NCBI GenBank assembly: GCA_043101845.1
Contig: JBICHN010000011.1
Span: 620,001 to 684,000 of the forward strand
Reading direction: 5' to 3'
Origin: JBICHN01 sp043101845
Lineage (GTDB): Bacteria; Planctomycetota; Phycisphaerae; Phycisphaerales; UBA5793
Length of the DNA stretch: 64,000 bases
Shown here: positions 9,033 through 17,390 of the stretch, in pieces
Layout of the letters: every line of letters starts with the position of its first letter
Position numbering within the stretch: position 1 is the first letter of the stretch
Notes under the pieces: model-generated
Told to the model about the DNA's origin: nothing
Databases searched by the model: none
Seen by the model: only the letters and a program-made list of their open reading frames with translations
Translations under genes and position numbers: made by a program

Positions 9033-9932
9033 TCAGGTTCCCGACCGCACTGTGCGGCTCGGTTCGATCGATGGTCCCGGAGAAAGTCGAGGGGTCAGTT
9101 CACCGAGCAGATCGAGCTCGTAGTTCGTCGCGGTCTGGCGTTCGGTGATTGGACCGTCGGCGTCGCCGCGAAGGAACTGTCGAATGAGCGACTCGTCGGT
9201 CGAGAGTTGTCCGGAGGCGTCGCGCAGTCGTTCGAACTCCGCGCGCCGGCCGACCATGAGCATGCGTCCCTTGTCGAGCATGGCCATCCGGTCGGCGATG
9301 CGAAACGCCGAATCCATCTCGTGGGTCACCACAACGCTCGTGACGCCAAGCTTCGTCGTGAGGTCGATGATGAGTTGGTCGATTCCGGCCGAAGTGACCG
9401 GATCGAGTCCCGCGGACGGCTCGTCATAGAAGAGAATCTTCGGATCGAGGGCCAGGGCTCGGGCGAGTCCCGCGCGCTTCTTCATGCCCCCGGAAATCTG
9501 CGCCGGGTACTTCTCGGCATGCTCGCGCAGTCCGACGAGTTCGAGTTTGATCTTGACTTGAATGTCGATGATGTTCTGGTCAAGCGTGGTGTGTTCCTGC
9601 AGCGGCAGCGCCACATTCTCGGCGATAGTCATGGACTGGAAGAGGGCTCCGGACTGGAAGAGGATTCCGAACTTCCGCCGGATGTCGTTGAGTCCTTCTT
9701 CGTCGAGTCCGCTCATGTCTTGACCGAACAGCTCGATGCGGCCCTCATCGGGCTGGAGCGAGCCGATCATGAGCCGCAGGAGGGTGGACTTGCCGCTCCC
9801 CGAGCCGCCCATGATGACCATGGTCTCCCCCGGGCGGACCTGCAGATTCACGCCCTCGAGCACCGCGCGACCGTCAAATCGCTTGATGATCTCGTCAACC
9901 TGAATGATGGGCTGTTCGTTCACCGCATCCAT
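9033..9932 (-). CDS. mlaF: ABC transporter ATPase, MlaF family
   Basis: A 299-residue ABC ATP-binding protein. The Walker A is GGSGSGKST (42-50), the signature region reads QISGGMKKRAGLARAL (the MlaF/Ttg2A-type ISGGM), and Walker B with D-loop is ILFYDEPSAGLDP, followed by VVVTHEMDSAF with the switch His. The hallmark KKRAGLARA assigns it to the lipid-transport (MCE) class rather than to drug exporters. About 50 C-terminal residues beyond the ATPase core include TERQTATNYELDLLGELTPR and have no clear motif. It is followed by mlaD and the lipase in one operon, and is divergent from the TlpA gene. Confidence 0.92.
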   Translation of the reverse strand: MDAVNEQPIIQVDEIIKRFDGRAVLEGVNLQVRPGETMVIMGGSGSGKSTLLRLMIGSLQPDEGRIELFGQDMSGLDEEGLNDIRRKFGILFQSGALFQSMTIAENVALPLQEHTTLDQNIIDIQVKIKLELVGLREHAEKYPAQISGGMKKRAGLARALALDPKILFYDEPSAGLDPVTSAGIDQLIIDLTTKLGVTSVVVTHEMDSAFRIADRMAMLDKGRMLMVGRRAEFERLRDASGQLSTDESLIRQFLRGDADGPITERQTATNYELDLLGELTPRLSPGPSIEPSRTVRSGT

Positions 9933-10100
9933 CCTGCTGAGCGACAGGCGTTTTGGGCCGTTGTCGACGCCCCGGCGATTGACCGCTTGCGGATTCGGGC
10001 GATCGCGGTCATCATATACATCGGCGGCGTGCGACAGCCCGCCGCACGAATCCGGTCCGCTCGACTCCGTTCCGTCTCAATAGGTTCAAGGGGATTTATT

Positions 10101-11171
10101 ATGCGTAAGCGAGCACTCGCGTCACTGGCCGCGGCCGTGGCGGTCTTCGGTATTGCGGTGTCGGCGTTCGGCGTGGCGCCGAAGGTCGGAGACCGCATGC
10201 CGGCGCTCAAGATTGGTGAACTCTACAACAATGATGGCGGATTGCTCGATCCGAAGGATCTCGAGGGCTATGTCGTCGTCGTGGAGTTCTGGGCGACCTG
10301 GTGTGGCCCGTGCCGCCGGAGCATCCCGCATCTCAACAAGCTCCATAACGATCTCAAAGACGACGGCGTCGTCTTCATCGGATTGAGCAACGAAGATCCG
10401 GGCACGGTCCAGAAGTTCATGAAGCAGACCAGGATGGACTACTTCGTGGTCGCCGCCTCGGCGTCCGGCCAGGACTACGGCGTCAGCGGAATTCCGGCTG
10501 CGTTCATCGTCAAGCCTGACGGAGTCATCGCCTGGAAAGGGAACCCACTCGACTCGCAGTTCGACAAGAAGCTCCACGAGGTGATCAAGTCCACTCCGCC
10601 GACCCGATCACTGGGGCGCGGGGCCGACTATAACGCCTACCTTCTCGAGCGTATGGAAGCGTCGATTCGCATGGGAGCCTTCTCGCTGGCGAGCCGGGAT
10701 CTCGGCCGGGTCGATCACGAGGCCCTTCCGGAGACGCCGGAGCATCAGAAGCGCTACGAGGCGGTGAAGGTGACGATCACAAACGCTGCGCAGTCCGCAT
10801 TCGATCGCGCCGCGTCGTTTGAGAAGCAGGGCGACCTCGCGGGCGCGATGGTCGAATACTCGAAGGTGATGACCGAGTTCGCGGGTCTTGATGTCGCAAA
10901 GAAAGCGACGGACGCGGTGAAGCGGATCGAGCGTGACCCCGCGTACCAGGACGCGCGGCGTTCGGAACTCCTCGAGCGTCACGCCGCGAACGGGCTCGAG
11001 CGCGCGAACCGGCTCGCCGAAGCGGGTCGCCATGTTCTGGCGTACAAGAAGCTCAAGAGTGTCGTCGAGAAGTATTCGGGCACTGAAGCCGCGGAAGAAG
11101 CTCAGACGCTCATCGACAAGTATGAAGCAGACGAGCAGTTCATGAAGGAACTCCGCGACTCCGGCGGCTGA
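10101..11171 (+). CDS. TlpA-like thioredoxin-fold protein with long helical C-terminal half
   Basis: An exported redox protein of 356 residues. MRKRALASLAAAVAVFGIAVSAFGVA is a signal peptide. The thioredoxin/AhpC-TSA domain (about 27-165) has WATWCGPCRRSIPHL with the CGPC active site and the cis-proline region GVSGIPAAFIVKPDG. The remaining 190 residues are helical, with A/E/K-rich repeats (NAAQSAFDRAASFEKQGDLAGAMVEY, LAEAGRHVLAYKKLKSVVEKY) that resemble tetratricopeptide-type helices. The ATG at 10101 follows AAGGGG with 10 bases spacing and fits the signal peptide. A perfect terminator follows. It probably reduces or exchanges disulfides in the periplasm; the partner bound by the helical half is unknown. 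Confidence 0.87.
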   Translation: MRKRALASLAAAVAVFGIAVSAFGVAPKVGDRMPALKIGELYNNDGGLLDPKDLEGYVVVVEFWATWCGPCRRSIPHLNKLHNDLKDDGVVFIGLSNEDPGTVQKFMKQTRMDYFVVAASASGQDYGVSGIPAAFIVKPDGVIAWKGNPLDSQFDKKLHEVIKSTPPTRSLGRGADYNAYLLERMEASIRMGAFSLASRDLGRVDHEALPETPEHQKRYEAVKVTITNAAQSAFDRAASFEKQGDLAGAMVEYSKVMTEFAGLDVAKKATDAVKRIERDPAYQDARRSELLERHAANGLERANRLAEAGRHVLAYKKLKSVVEKYSGTEAAEEAQTLIDKYEADEQFMKELRDSGG

Positions 11172-11200
11172 AATCGTCGCTCGGCCGTTCCAGGGAACTC

Positions 11201-11229
11201 AGCCCCGGTCCACACGGACCGGGGCTTTT
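11201..11229 (+). terminator. Rho-independent terminator after the TlpA gene
   Basis: AGCCCCGGTCC (11201-11211), loop ACAC, GGACCGGGGCT (11216-11226): a perfect 11-base stem followed by TTTT. It lies 30 bases after the TlpA stop on the same strand. The opposite strand has no T-run. Confidence 0.9.
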
Positions 11230-11253
11230 CGTTGGGGAAGCTCGTCGCTGACC

Positions 11254-11649
11254 CTACGGCGTGTCGTCAAGTACATCCCGCACGGCGATGACCTCGGCCC
11301 GCGGCCGCCACTTCTCCACGATCTCGATGTGGTTCGGATGATCGACATAGGCCGCATAGTCCTGCAGGCTGTCGAACCCGACATAGAGACCGACATCGTA
11401 ATCGCTCAGAACCGTCGCGCGTCCGGTATCGACCGGCCGGCCGCAGTAGTACGACGAGACTTCGGGAATCGAAGCGATGAGCTGGTCGCAGTCATCGATC
11501 AGTTCAGCCGCGTCCGACGGATCATTCAGTACGAAGAAGACGGGATGGTTGACCACGGCGGCTCGCTTGGTCGTCGTCGCGCACCCGCTGATGAGCGTCG
11601 CCAGAACGAGGAGCGGCGCTGCGCTCCTCGAGATCATCAGTGCGTTCAT
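11254..11649 (-). CDS. Dabb-domain (stress-responsive A/B barrel) lipoprotein
   Basis: A 131-residue predicted lipoprotein. The N-terminus ISRSAAPLLVLATLISGCAT has a lipobox ending in SGC. The rest matches the stress-responsive dimeric alpha/beta barrel (Dabb): HPVFFVLNDPSDAAELIDDC, IPEVSSYYCGRPVDT, SDYDVGLYVGFDSLQDYAAY and HPNHIEIVEKWRPR. Dabb domains are ferredoxin-like dimers whose function is often unknown. The ATG at 11649 is chosen because it begins the signal peptide; longer in-frame starts overlap the DUF1015 gene. It follows that gene by 25 bases on the same strand. Confidence 0.82.
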   Translation of the reverse strand: MNALMISRSAAPLLVLATLISGCATTTKRAAVVNHPVFFVLNDPSDAAELIDDCDQLIASIPEVSSYYCGRPVDTGRATVLSDYDVGLYVGFDSLQDYAAYVDHPNHIEIVEKWRPRAEVIAVRDVLDDTP

Positions 11650-11674
11650 AGTTAGAGTACTCCCTCGAGCGCGA

Positions 11675-13021
11675 TCATCGTGACTGGGGGTCGCCGAAGA
11701 GTTTGAGTACGAGTCCGCTCGCCAGCTTCGGCCAGAAGAAAGTGCTGTCAACGGGCAGTCGTCGGCCGGTTGTCGCGACCTTGACGACTTCGTCGAGTGG
11801 CGTGGGCGCGAGAACGAGCGCCGCCTGGGGTTGCGGCCGCTCGCGTGCGGCCGAGATGACATCATCGATGGAGTAGGCGGACCGCCGAACGACCGGGCGT
11901 CCGCCGTTCATACCGTCCTGGAGAATGCGACGCTCAATCAACGCTTCGGCGATGACGGGATCAAGTCCGCGCCAGTTCGTTGACTCGTTCGCGTACTGCT
12001 CCCCGAGAGGATCGATCTCGTGCGTCGAAAGGACGAATGACCGCTTCATTGCGAAATCGTGCCACCCCATGACATGAGACCGCGCATAGCTCTCCGCCGC
12101 GACCGCTGCGGGGAGTTCGCGTAGATCGCTCCCGAGCGGCGTGATGTGCAGGTACGAATTTGCAGCGGCCTTGAAACGGTCGATCGAGAACCCTCGAACG
12201 CCCGAATAGAGGCGATGAACCGCGCCGACCGACATCCCGAGATCCTGCGTCGCGACGAGACCGAAAAGGATGCGCCGACGGGGGTCATCCGGCGCGGCGC
12301 CCGGCAACGCATCGAGATAGCGTCGCGCCGCCTCGAATCGATGATGACCGTCCGCGATCATTACCGCGCGAGATCCGAACGCTTCGAGCAATGACTCCAT
12401 CGCCGCGGGGTCGGACACAGGCCAGAGTTCGTGAAGCGTCCCGTCGGTGTTGACGCCGGCCAGCGCCGGCCGCGATTCGAGCATGAGCTTGCGTAGCCGG
12501 TCTTCGACGGCGCCCGATTCGTCGGAGTAAAGGCCGAATATTGGCGAGGTCTGCGCTCGCGTCGTCTGGAGAAGCGAGAGCCGGTCTTCGCACGCCCCCG
12601 CGCCAGTCTCCTCGTGGGCGAAGAGTCCATCGGGAGCCTCGGTCGTCGAAAAGGGTTGCGCCTGGATCTCTCCGAAGAGACATCCTCGCCGGTGTACGAG
12701 CCCTTCGTGGTCGTGAAAGGTCTGTCGGAGCACGAACACACACGGATCTGAATGTGGAGCGAATACCCGCCGGGACAGGAATTCGTCGAGCCGCGTGGCG
12801 GCGTCGCGATACCGATCGTCTGTCGTCTCGTCGCCAGCGGGAACGCTCGCCGCGTCGATTCCGACGATGTTCTCCCCCGCGGCGTCGAGCAAGGCCGCCT
12901 TCTGGGTCGGTCCGATCAGGTCATACGGCGGGGCGATCAGTTTCGAGATGTCCCGCGTTTCGCCCGGCGAGGGGGCGAAGCCGAAGGTCACCGCATTCTG
13001 AATGGGGAAGAGCCTGGGCAT
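11675..13021 (-). CDS. DUF1015 family protein
   Basis: A 448-residue soluble protein. The start PRLFPIQNAVTFGFAPS, the block DISKLIAPPYDLI (about 27-39) and the block ADGHHRFEAARRYLD (about 228-242) are hallmarks of DUF1015, a family found near serine or phosphonate metabolism genes in some bacteria and otherwise of unknown function. The HHRxEA motif looks like an active-site or phosphate-binding element. The ATG at 13021 has AAGG in front; a GTG at 13033 is a possible earlier start. Its partner downstream is the Dabb lipoprotein. Confidence 0.85.
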   Translation of the reverse strand: MPRLFPIQNAVTFGFAPSPGETRDISKLIAPPYDLIGPTQKAALLDAAGENIVGIDAASVPAGDETTDDRYRDAATRLDEFLSRRVFAPHSDPCVFVLRQTFHDHEGLVHRRGCLFGEIQAQPFSTTEAPDGLFAHEETGAGACEDRLSLLQTTRAQTSPIFGLYSDESGAVEDRLRKLMLESRPALAGVNTDGTLHELWPVSDPAAMESLLEAFGSRAVMIADGHHRFEAARRYLDALPGAAPDDPRRRILFGLVATQDLGMSVGAVHRLYSGVRGFSIDRFKAAANSYLHITPLGSDLRELPAAVAAESYARSHVMGWHDFAMKRSFVLSTHEIDPLGEQYANESTNWRGLDPVIAEALIERRILQDGMNGGRPVVRRSAYSIDDVISAARERPQPQAALVLAPTPLDEVVKVATTGRRLPVDSTFFWPKLASGLVLKLFGDPQSR

Positions 13022-13103
13022 CCGCGCCTTCACTTCGTGGCTGAACCAACGCGGATGAGGCTAGCGGGAGGCGGCCCGAGCGACAAGCGAACGCCCTCTG
13101 CGC

Positions 13104-14117
13104 TCAAGGTGGTGGTCGACGGCGCACGGGATCTTCAGGATCGAGCCGCTCCGCGGGTTCGGCTCGCCCGGTGGGACCGAGCCGCTTCTTGACGGCGCGA
13201 AGTTGAATTTCAAGTGAACGAATCTCGACGCGAAGCTCCGCGAGCTGCTCGACCACCGAGTCCCGCAGCGGCGCATCGTTCTCTCCAAGCTGAGCGAGCG
13301 TGTTCTCTAGAGTTGTCTGCTGCTTCTCGAGTCGTTCGAGTTGAAGGGTGAGCGCCTGCTGTTGCGACTCAAGATCACCCGCGATGGGTTCGGGCTCGTC
13401 GAGACCGGCGTCGGCGCCTTCCGTGTCGATGACGATTCGTCGCGCCGGCCGAATCATGATCGTCTCTCGCTCCGCCCCTCCAAGCTGCCGCTGCCAATAC
13501 GCGCGGCGCTGACGCTGAAGTTCGATGATCGAGAGTTCGTCGAATCCTCGAATCGCCAGGCCATCGCCGAGTTCGAGATTGATCTGCATGAGTTCGCCGG
13601 CTCGTTCGACTTCGAGCACGATGACATCGCCGGGTCTTTTCGCGGCAAGCATCGCGGGCATGACGACCCTCGATCGCCCGCTCGCAATCGACTCTCCGTC
13701 GATTGATCGAATGAGATCATCCTTGCGAAGGACTCCGGCGGCGGGCGAATTCTCGACGACCCGGCCAACGACAACTCCATCATTCGACACGGTGTACTGA
13801 ATACCGATAACGGCCGGGCGACGAACATAGCGCTCTTCGGCGATTCGGCGCAGGCGGTCGATCTGCTCCGGGGTCAGATCATCCGCGTCCTGGAGGGTTC
13901 GCCGAATGTCGTTGAGTGAGATGTCCGCCCGCGAAAGGAGGAGATCCGTCGCTTCATCCCGGATCTGGAGCGCGGGCGCGTCGAGACGGCTGAGCAACTC
14001 AGAGGGGAGTTGGGCGTCGGTCGAACTGGTCCAACCGCAAACCGCCGCGACGCCGATGGCGATCGCCAGGATTGGCGGACTCATTCGACTGGCGCGAGAT
14101 GGGCGTCCAACCGGCAT
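13104..14117 (-). CDS. Exported PDZ-domain protein with C-terminal coiled coil
   Basis: A 337-residue exported protein. The signal peptide is MPVGRPSRASRMSPPILAIA followed by GVAAVCGW. A helical segment (about 35-90) leads to a PDZ domain (about 95-185) with VVGRVVENSPAAGVLRKDDLIRSIDG and RPGDVIVLEVERAGE. Residues about 250-320 form a predicted coiled coil (ESQQQALTLQLERLEKQQ, VEQLAELRVEIRSLEIQLRA), and the tail is proline- and arginine-rich. No protease domain is present, so it is a PDZ scaffold or adaptor rather than a DegP-type protease. ATG at 14117 and ATG at 14084 are both possible starts; I prefer 14117 for its basic n-region. Function unknown. Confidence 0.75.
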   Translation of the reverse strand: MPVGRPSRASRMSPPILAIAIGVAAVCGWTSSTDAQLPSELLSRLDAPALQIRDEATDLLLSRADISLNDIRRTLQDADDLTPEQIDRLRRIAEERYVRRPAVIGIQYTVSNDGVVVGRVVENSPAAGVLRKDDLIRSIDGESIASGRSRVVMPAMLAAKRPGDVIVLEVERAGELMQINLELGDGLAIRGFDELSIIELQRQRRAYWQRQLGGAERETIMIRPARRIVIDTEGADAGLDEPEPIAGDLESQQQALTLQLERLEKQQTTLENTLAQLGENDAPLRDSVVEQLAELRVEIRSLEIQLRAVKKRLGPTGRAEPAERLDPEDPVRRRPPP

Positions 14118-14191
14118 ATCCAATGGAGTGTACCCGCCACTCGAACGAATGGAGGCGTTTCCTCGGCGCCCGAAGAGAGACTTTCATCGCT

Positions 14192-14602
14192 TCAGTCCGT
14201 GTCGAAACCGGCCGCAGCGAGGACCGCGCGTCGTCTCGCCGCTCGTTGGAGCGCCGAGATCGCCAATTCGGACTGAATCAGGATTTCCGAACGGGTTGGA
14301 ATGGCATACTCGGGCCCGTAGCCGTCCAAGGCCTTGGACGCCGAGGCTTCGTCCAGGAGCGGCGATTCCCGGTCGAAGGCGATCGGCTCGGCTTCCGGCG
14401 TGGCGAGGATCGTGTGGGTTCGACGGGCGTCATCAACACCGATCCGGATCCCCCAGCCGGCGACGACCGTCGTCGTCGTGATACAGCCCAGCCCGGCGGC
14501 GACCACCAGGAGGCGACGGTGTATTCGTTGTGCTTCGTCCGGCTCGAGCGGGGTCTCGTTCGACTCGAGTTCGCCAGCTGCCGCCGCGTCAAAGGAATCC
14601 AT
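14192..14602 (-). CDS. Hypothetical single-pass membrane protein
   Basis: A 136-residue protein I do not recognise. An acidic N-terminal stretch (MDSFDAAAAGELESNETPLE) precedes a basic hinge and one hydrophobic segment (RRLLVVAAGLGCITTTTVVA), then a soluble domain ending QSELAISALQRAARRRAVLA. The frame is open back to an ATG at 14773, but the tpiA promoter (14774-14801) abuts that codon, so I prefer the ATG at 14602 (or 14614). No strong Shine-Dalgarno is visible at any candidate. It is divergent from tpiA. Confidence 0.5.
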   Translation of the reverse strand: MDSFDAAAAGELESNETPLEPDEAQRIHRRLLVVAAGLGCITTTTVVAGWGIRIGVDDARRTHTILATPEAEPIAFDRESPLLDEASASKALDGYGPEYAIPTRSEILIQSELAISALQRAARRRAVLAAAGFDTD

Positions 14603-14773
14603 TCGAGCGACCATCCGAGGGGAATGAGGGTCCGCGCGAAAGATCGACGACTGAGGCGCCTCGTTTGAGCCCGAACCCGCGATTCGGCGCGAATTCGACG
14701 CCGCCGTGACGAGTAGCGAAGACGGGCAAGGTAGCCCATTATCGGTCTCGTCCCCCGAAGCGATCACCCGCAT

Positions 14774-14801
14774 TTGAGCGATCCCGGCCGTCCGCTACAA
14801 T
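14774..14801 (+). promoter_or_regulatory. Sigma-70-type promoter for tpiA
   Basis: TTGAGC (-35, 14774-14779), a 16-base spacer and TACAAT (-10, 14796-14801), 85 bases before the tpiA start. It probably drives the tpiA-secG-yicC run. Confidence 0.6.
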
Positions 14802-14886
14802 CCGCGACTTGCGGCCGGGACGGCTGCGCTCTCACGCTTCGGCCGAGCCCTTCGGTCGATTCTGGCCCAACATGGGAGACGACCGG

Positions 14887-15657
14887 GTGAGTGGACGGCG
14901 GCCGATTGTCGGCGGCAACTGGAAGATGAATACGACTCGCTCCGAGGCCGTCGGGCTCGCGGACGCGATCGCGTCCGCCGACACCGATGGCTCGTCGGTC
15001 GAAGTCGTCGTCTTTCCCCCGTTTCCCTACCTGCTGGCGGCGCAGGAATCGATTCGAGATTCGGCCGTCGCACTTGGCGCCCAGGATGTCTACTTCGAGC
15101 CGAACGGCGCCTTCACGGGTGAAGTCAGCGTTTCCATGCTGCAGGACTGCGGCTGTAAATGGGTGCTCTGCGGCCACAGCGAGCGTCGTCATGTCCTCGG
15201 GGAGGACGACGCGCTGATCAATCGAAAGGTTCGGGCCGCGCGGGCTGCGGGCCTGAATGTCATCCTGTGCGTGGGCGAGACCTTGAAACAGCGTGAGGCC
15301 GGTGAAACCGACGCGGTCAATGTGAGTCAGCTTCACCGCGGGCTCGATGGCCTCACCGAAACCGATCTTTCCGGCGTCGTCATCGCATATGAGCCCGTCT
15401 GGGCGATTGGAACCGGTCGAACGGCGAGCCCGGCGGACGCCCAGCGGGCGCACGAGGTCATCCGGGCGACGCTGGCGGAACTGTGCACCAACGCCGTCGC
15501 GGAGCGGACGCGCATTCAATACGGCGGCTCCGTGAAACCCAATAATGCGGCGGAGCTCTTTGCTCAGCCGGATATCGACGGCGGCCTCATCGGCGGCGCG
15601 TCGCTTAAGTCGGCGGATTTCGTCGCTATCGTACAGGCGGCCGCGAGCCGCGTTTAG
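14887..15657 (+). CDS. tpiA: Triose-phosphate isomerase
   Basis: Interconverts dihydroxyacetone phosphate and glyceraldehyde 3-phosphate in glycolysis and gluconeogenesis; cytoplasmic TIM barrel, 256 residues, the normal length. The sequence carries VGGNWKMN with the catalytic Asn and Lys, CGHSERR with the catalytic His, YEPVWAIGTGRTASP with the catalytic Glu and loop 6, IQYGGSVKPNN and IGGASLK at the phosphate site. The GTG at 14887 has GGGAG eight bases upstream; that same GGGAG overlaps an in-frame ATG at 14872, which is the alternative. It is followed 42 bases later by secG, a common pairing in bacteria. Confidence 0.97.
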   Translation: MSGRRPIVGGNWKMNTTRSEAVGLADAIASADTDGSSVEVVVFPPFPYLLAAQESIRDSAVALGAQDVYFEPNGAFTGEVSVSMLQDCGCKWVLCGHSERRHVLGEDDALINRKVRAARAAGLNVILCVGETLKQREAGETDAVNVSQLHRGLDGLTETDLSGVVIAYEPVWAIGTGRTASPADAQRAHEVIRATLAELCTNAVAERTRIQYGGSVKPNNAAELFAQPDIDGGLIGGASLKSADFVAIVQAAASRV

Positions 15658-15699
15658 CTCGGCGATCGTTGGCCGATTCGAATGAGGAACTGGGGACCG

Positions 15700-16428
15700 A
15701 TGAGTATCCTGACAACGATTCTGATGATGTTGTTTATTGTCTGCTCCGTGGCGTTGATCCTGATTATTCTGGTTCAGCGACCGCAGGGCGGGGGCCTGTC
15801 CGCCGCGTTTGGCGGCGGGGGTGGCGGCGGAAGCCAGTCCGCGTTCGGCGCCAAGACGGGTGATGTGCTGACGATCGCCACGGTCGCCATCTTCATCGCG
15901 TTTCTTCTGATCGCGGTCTTCCTGGTCAAGGCGATCGACGCTCAGTTCATGCCTGCATCAATGATCCCGCCACTTGATCCGACGGGGCTCGCCGTCAGTC
16001 AGACCGGTCCCGATTCGGTGACGATCACCTGGATCGATGAGTCCGACGATGAAACGGAGTTTCGCGTTCAGCGCTCCGCCGACCAGCAGACCTGGACCGA
16101 AGTCGGTCGTGTGGACGCCGATACGACGACCTTCACCGATTCGGGCCTGACGCCCGAGTCGCGACTCTATTACCGCGTCTTTGCGATGAACGACGGCGGA
16201 CCGTCCGAGGCGACCGAGATCATCGAAGCGACGACGACCGCGGCGCCGGAACTGGATGTCGACCCCTCGGACGCGGAAGATCCGCTCGAATCTCCGGTCG
16301 TGGACGAGTCCGAAGTTGAGACGCCGGTCGAAGAAGACCCGCTGGTTCCGGCCGAGACACCCGAGACGCCACCGGCGGACGATCAGCCCGAATCGGGTGA
16401 TGGCGCCGGCGATGGCGGCGGCCGCTGA
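15700..16428 (+). CDS. secG: SecG translocase subunit with C-terminal fibronectin type III domain
   Basis: SecG is a small two-helix partner of SecYE that aids protein export. Residues 1-77 are a complete SecG: a first helix (SILTTILMMLFIVCSVALIL), the loop VQRPQGGGLSAAFGGGGGGG with the QRP.GGGLS signature, and a second helix (DVLTIATVAIFIAFLLIAVF). The chain then continues for 165 residues, where ordinary SecG stops near 75-110. About 93-178 read as one FnIII domain (PTGLAVSQTGPDSVTITW, TEFRVQRSADQQTWTEVGRV, YYRVFAMNDGGPSEA), followed by an acidic, proline-rich tail. With the usual SecG topology the extension faces the periplasm. The ATG at 15700 is preferred over 15682. Confidence 0.93.
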   Translation: MSILTTILMMLFIVCSVALILIILVQRPQGGGLSAAFGGGGGGGSQSAFGAKTGDVLTIATVAIFIAFLLIAVFLVKAIDAQFMPASMIPPLDPTGLAVSQTGPDSVTITWIDESDDETEFRVQRSADQQTWTEVGRVDADTTTFTDSGLTPESRLYYRVFAMNDGGPSEATEIIEATTTAAPELDVDPSDAEDPLESPVVDESEVETPVEEDPLVPAETPETPPADDQPESGDGAGDGGGR

Positions 16429-16449
16429 TTTCAAGGAGGCCGGCGGGTC

Positions 16450-17340
16450 GTGATTCGTTCGATGACTGGATTCGGCGAGGCGGAGCGCGAGGTGGACGGC
16501 GTCCACTACACCGTGGAAGTGCGTTCGCTCAACAATCGTTTCTTCAAGGCGTCGGTCCGGCTGCCGGAAGAACTGCAGGGACTCGAGGCGGACATCGATT
16601 CGGTCCTCCGTCGCCGCCTGACGCGAGGATCGATTACGCTCACGGTCCGTTGCTCCGACACTACGGCGACGGCCGCCTATCAGATCAACATCGAGGCGCT
16701 TCAGTCGTATGTCGACCGGCTTGGCGAACTGCCGCACGATGCGGGACATCCTCCGCGCGTCGATATCGGCTCGCTGCTCAGCCTGCCGGGCGTGCTTCAG
16801 CCGCCGGCGGATCTCGAGCAGCGCGTCGAGCGAATCCGTCCCATCATCCACAATCTCGTCGACGAAGCGTGTGAGGCGCTGCTCGCCATGCGGGGTCGTG
16901 AAGGTGACCTCGTTCGCGAAGATCTTCACCGACACCGCGAAGTGATCGAAGCGAAGCTCGACTCGATCGCGGGTCGTGCGCCCGCGGTCGTCGAGGAATA
17001 CCACCAGCGCTTACGCACGCGCATCGAATCGATGCTCGCCGACGCCGGGGTCCGGCTGACCGAGAGCGATCTGATCAAGGAAGTGGCCGTCTACGCGGAG
17101 CGGAGCGATATCAGCGAGGAAGTCGCCCGGTTGAGCGGTCACATGACGCAGTTCCGCGAGATGATTGATCGTGATGCCGCCGAGTCGATCGGTCGCACGC
17201 TCGACTTTCTGGCGCAGGAAATGCTCCGCGAGGCGAACACGATCGCGAGCAAATCGAATGATGCGCTCATCAGCCGTGAGATCGTCGAAATCAAGGGCGC
17301 CATCGACCGGATCAAGGAACAGGCGCAGAATGTCGAATAG
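16450..17340 (+). CDS. YicC/YloC-family endoribonuclease
   Basis: A 296-residue YicC-family protein. RSMTGFGEAEREVDG at the start, VEVRSLNNRFFKASVRLPEEL, and the C-terminal block RTLDFLAQEMLREANTIASK followed by KGAIDRIKEQAQNVE are all diagnostic. E. coli YicC is reported as an endoribonuclease that takes part in small-RNA turnover; the same role here is inferred from family. The start is GTG at 16450 with AAGGAGG at 16433-16439, which decides it. It follows secG by 21 bases and precedes the phosphotransferase-like gene by 50 bases. The usual neighbour gmk is absent. Confidence 0.93.
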   Translation: MIRSMTGFGEAEREVDGVHYTVEVRSLNNRFFKASVRLPEELQGLEADIDSVLRRRLTRGSITLTVRCSDTTATAAYQINIEALQSYVDRLGELPHDAGHPPRVDIGSLLSLPGVLQPPADLEQRVERIRPIIHNLVDEACEALLAMRGREGDLVREDLHRHREVIEAKLDSIAGRAPAVVEEYHQRLRTRIESMLADAGVRLTESDLIKEVAVYAERSDISEEVARLSGHMTQFREMIDRDAAESIGRTLDFLAQEMLREANTIASKSNDALISREIVEIKGAIDRIKEQAQNVE

Positions 17341-17390
17341 CACCTTGTGCGCTCGATCCCGGCCCATGCGTCGGAGGTAGCTCCGCGCCG

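Noticed and set aside
8745..10100. Long in-frame extension upstream of the TlpA gene
   Set aside because: It runs through mlaD and mlaF on the other strand; the signal peptide and the AAGGGG motif fix the start at 10101.
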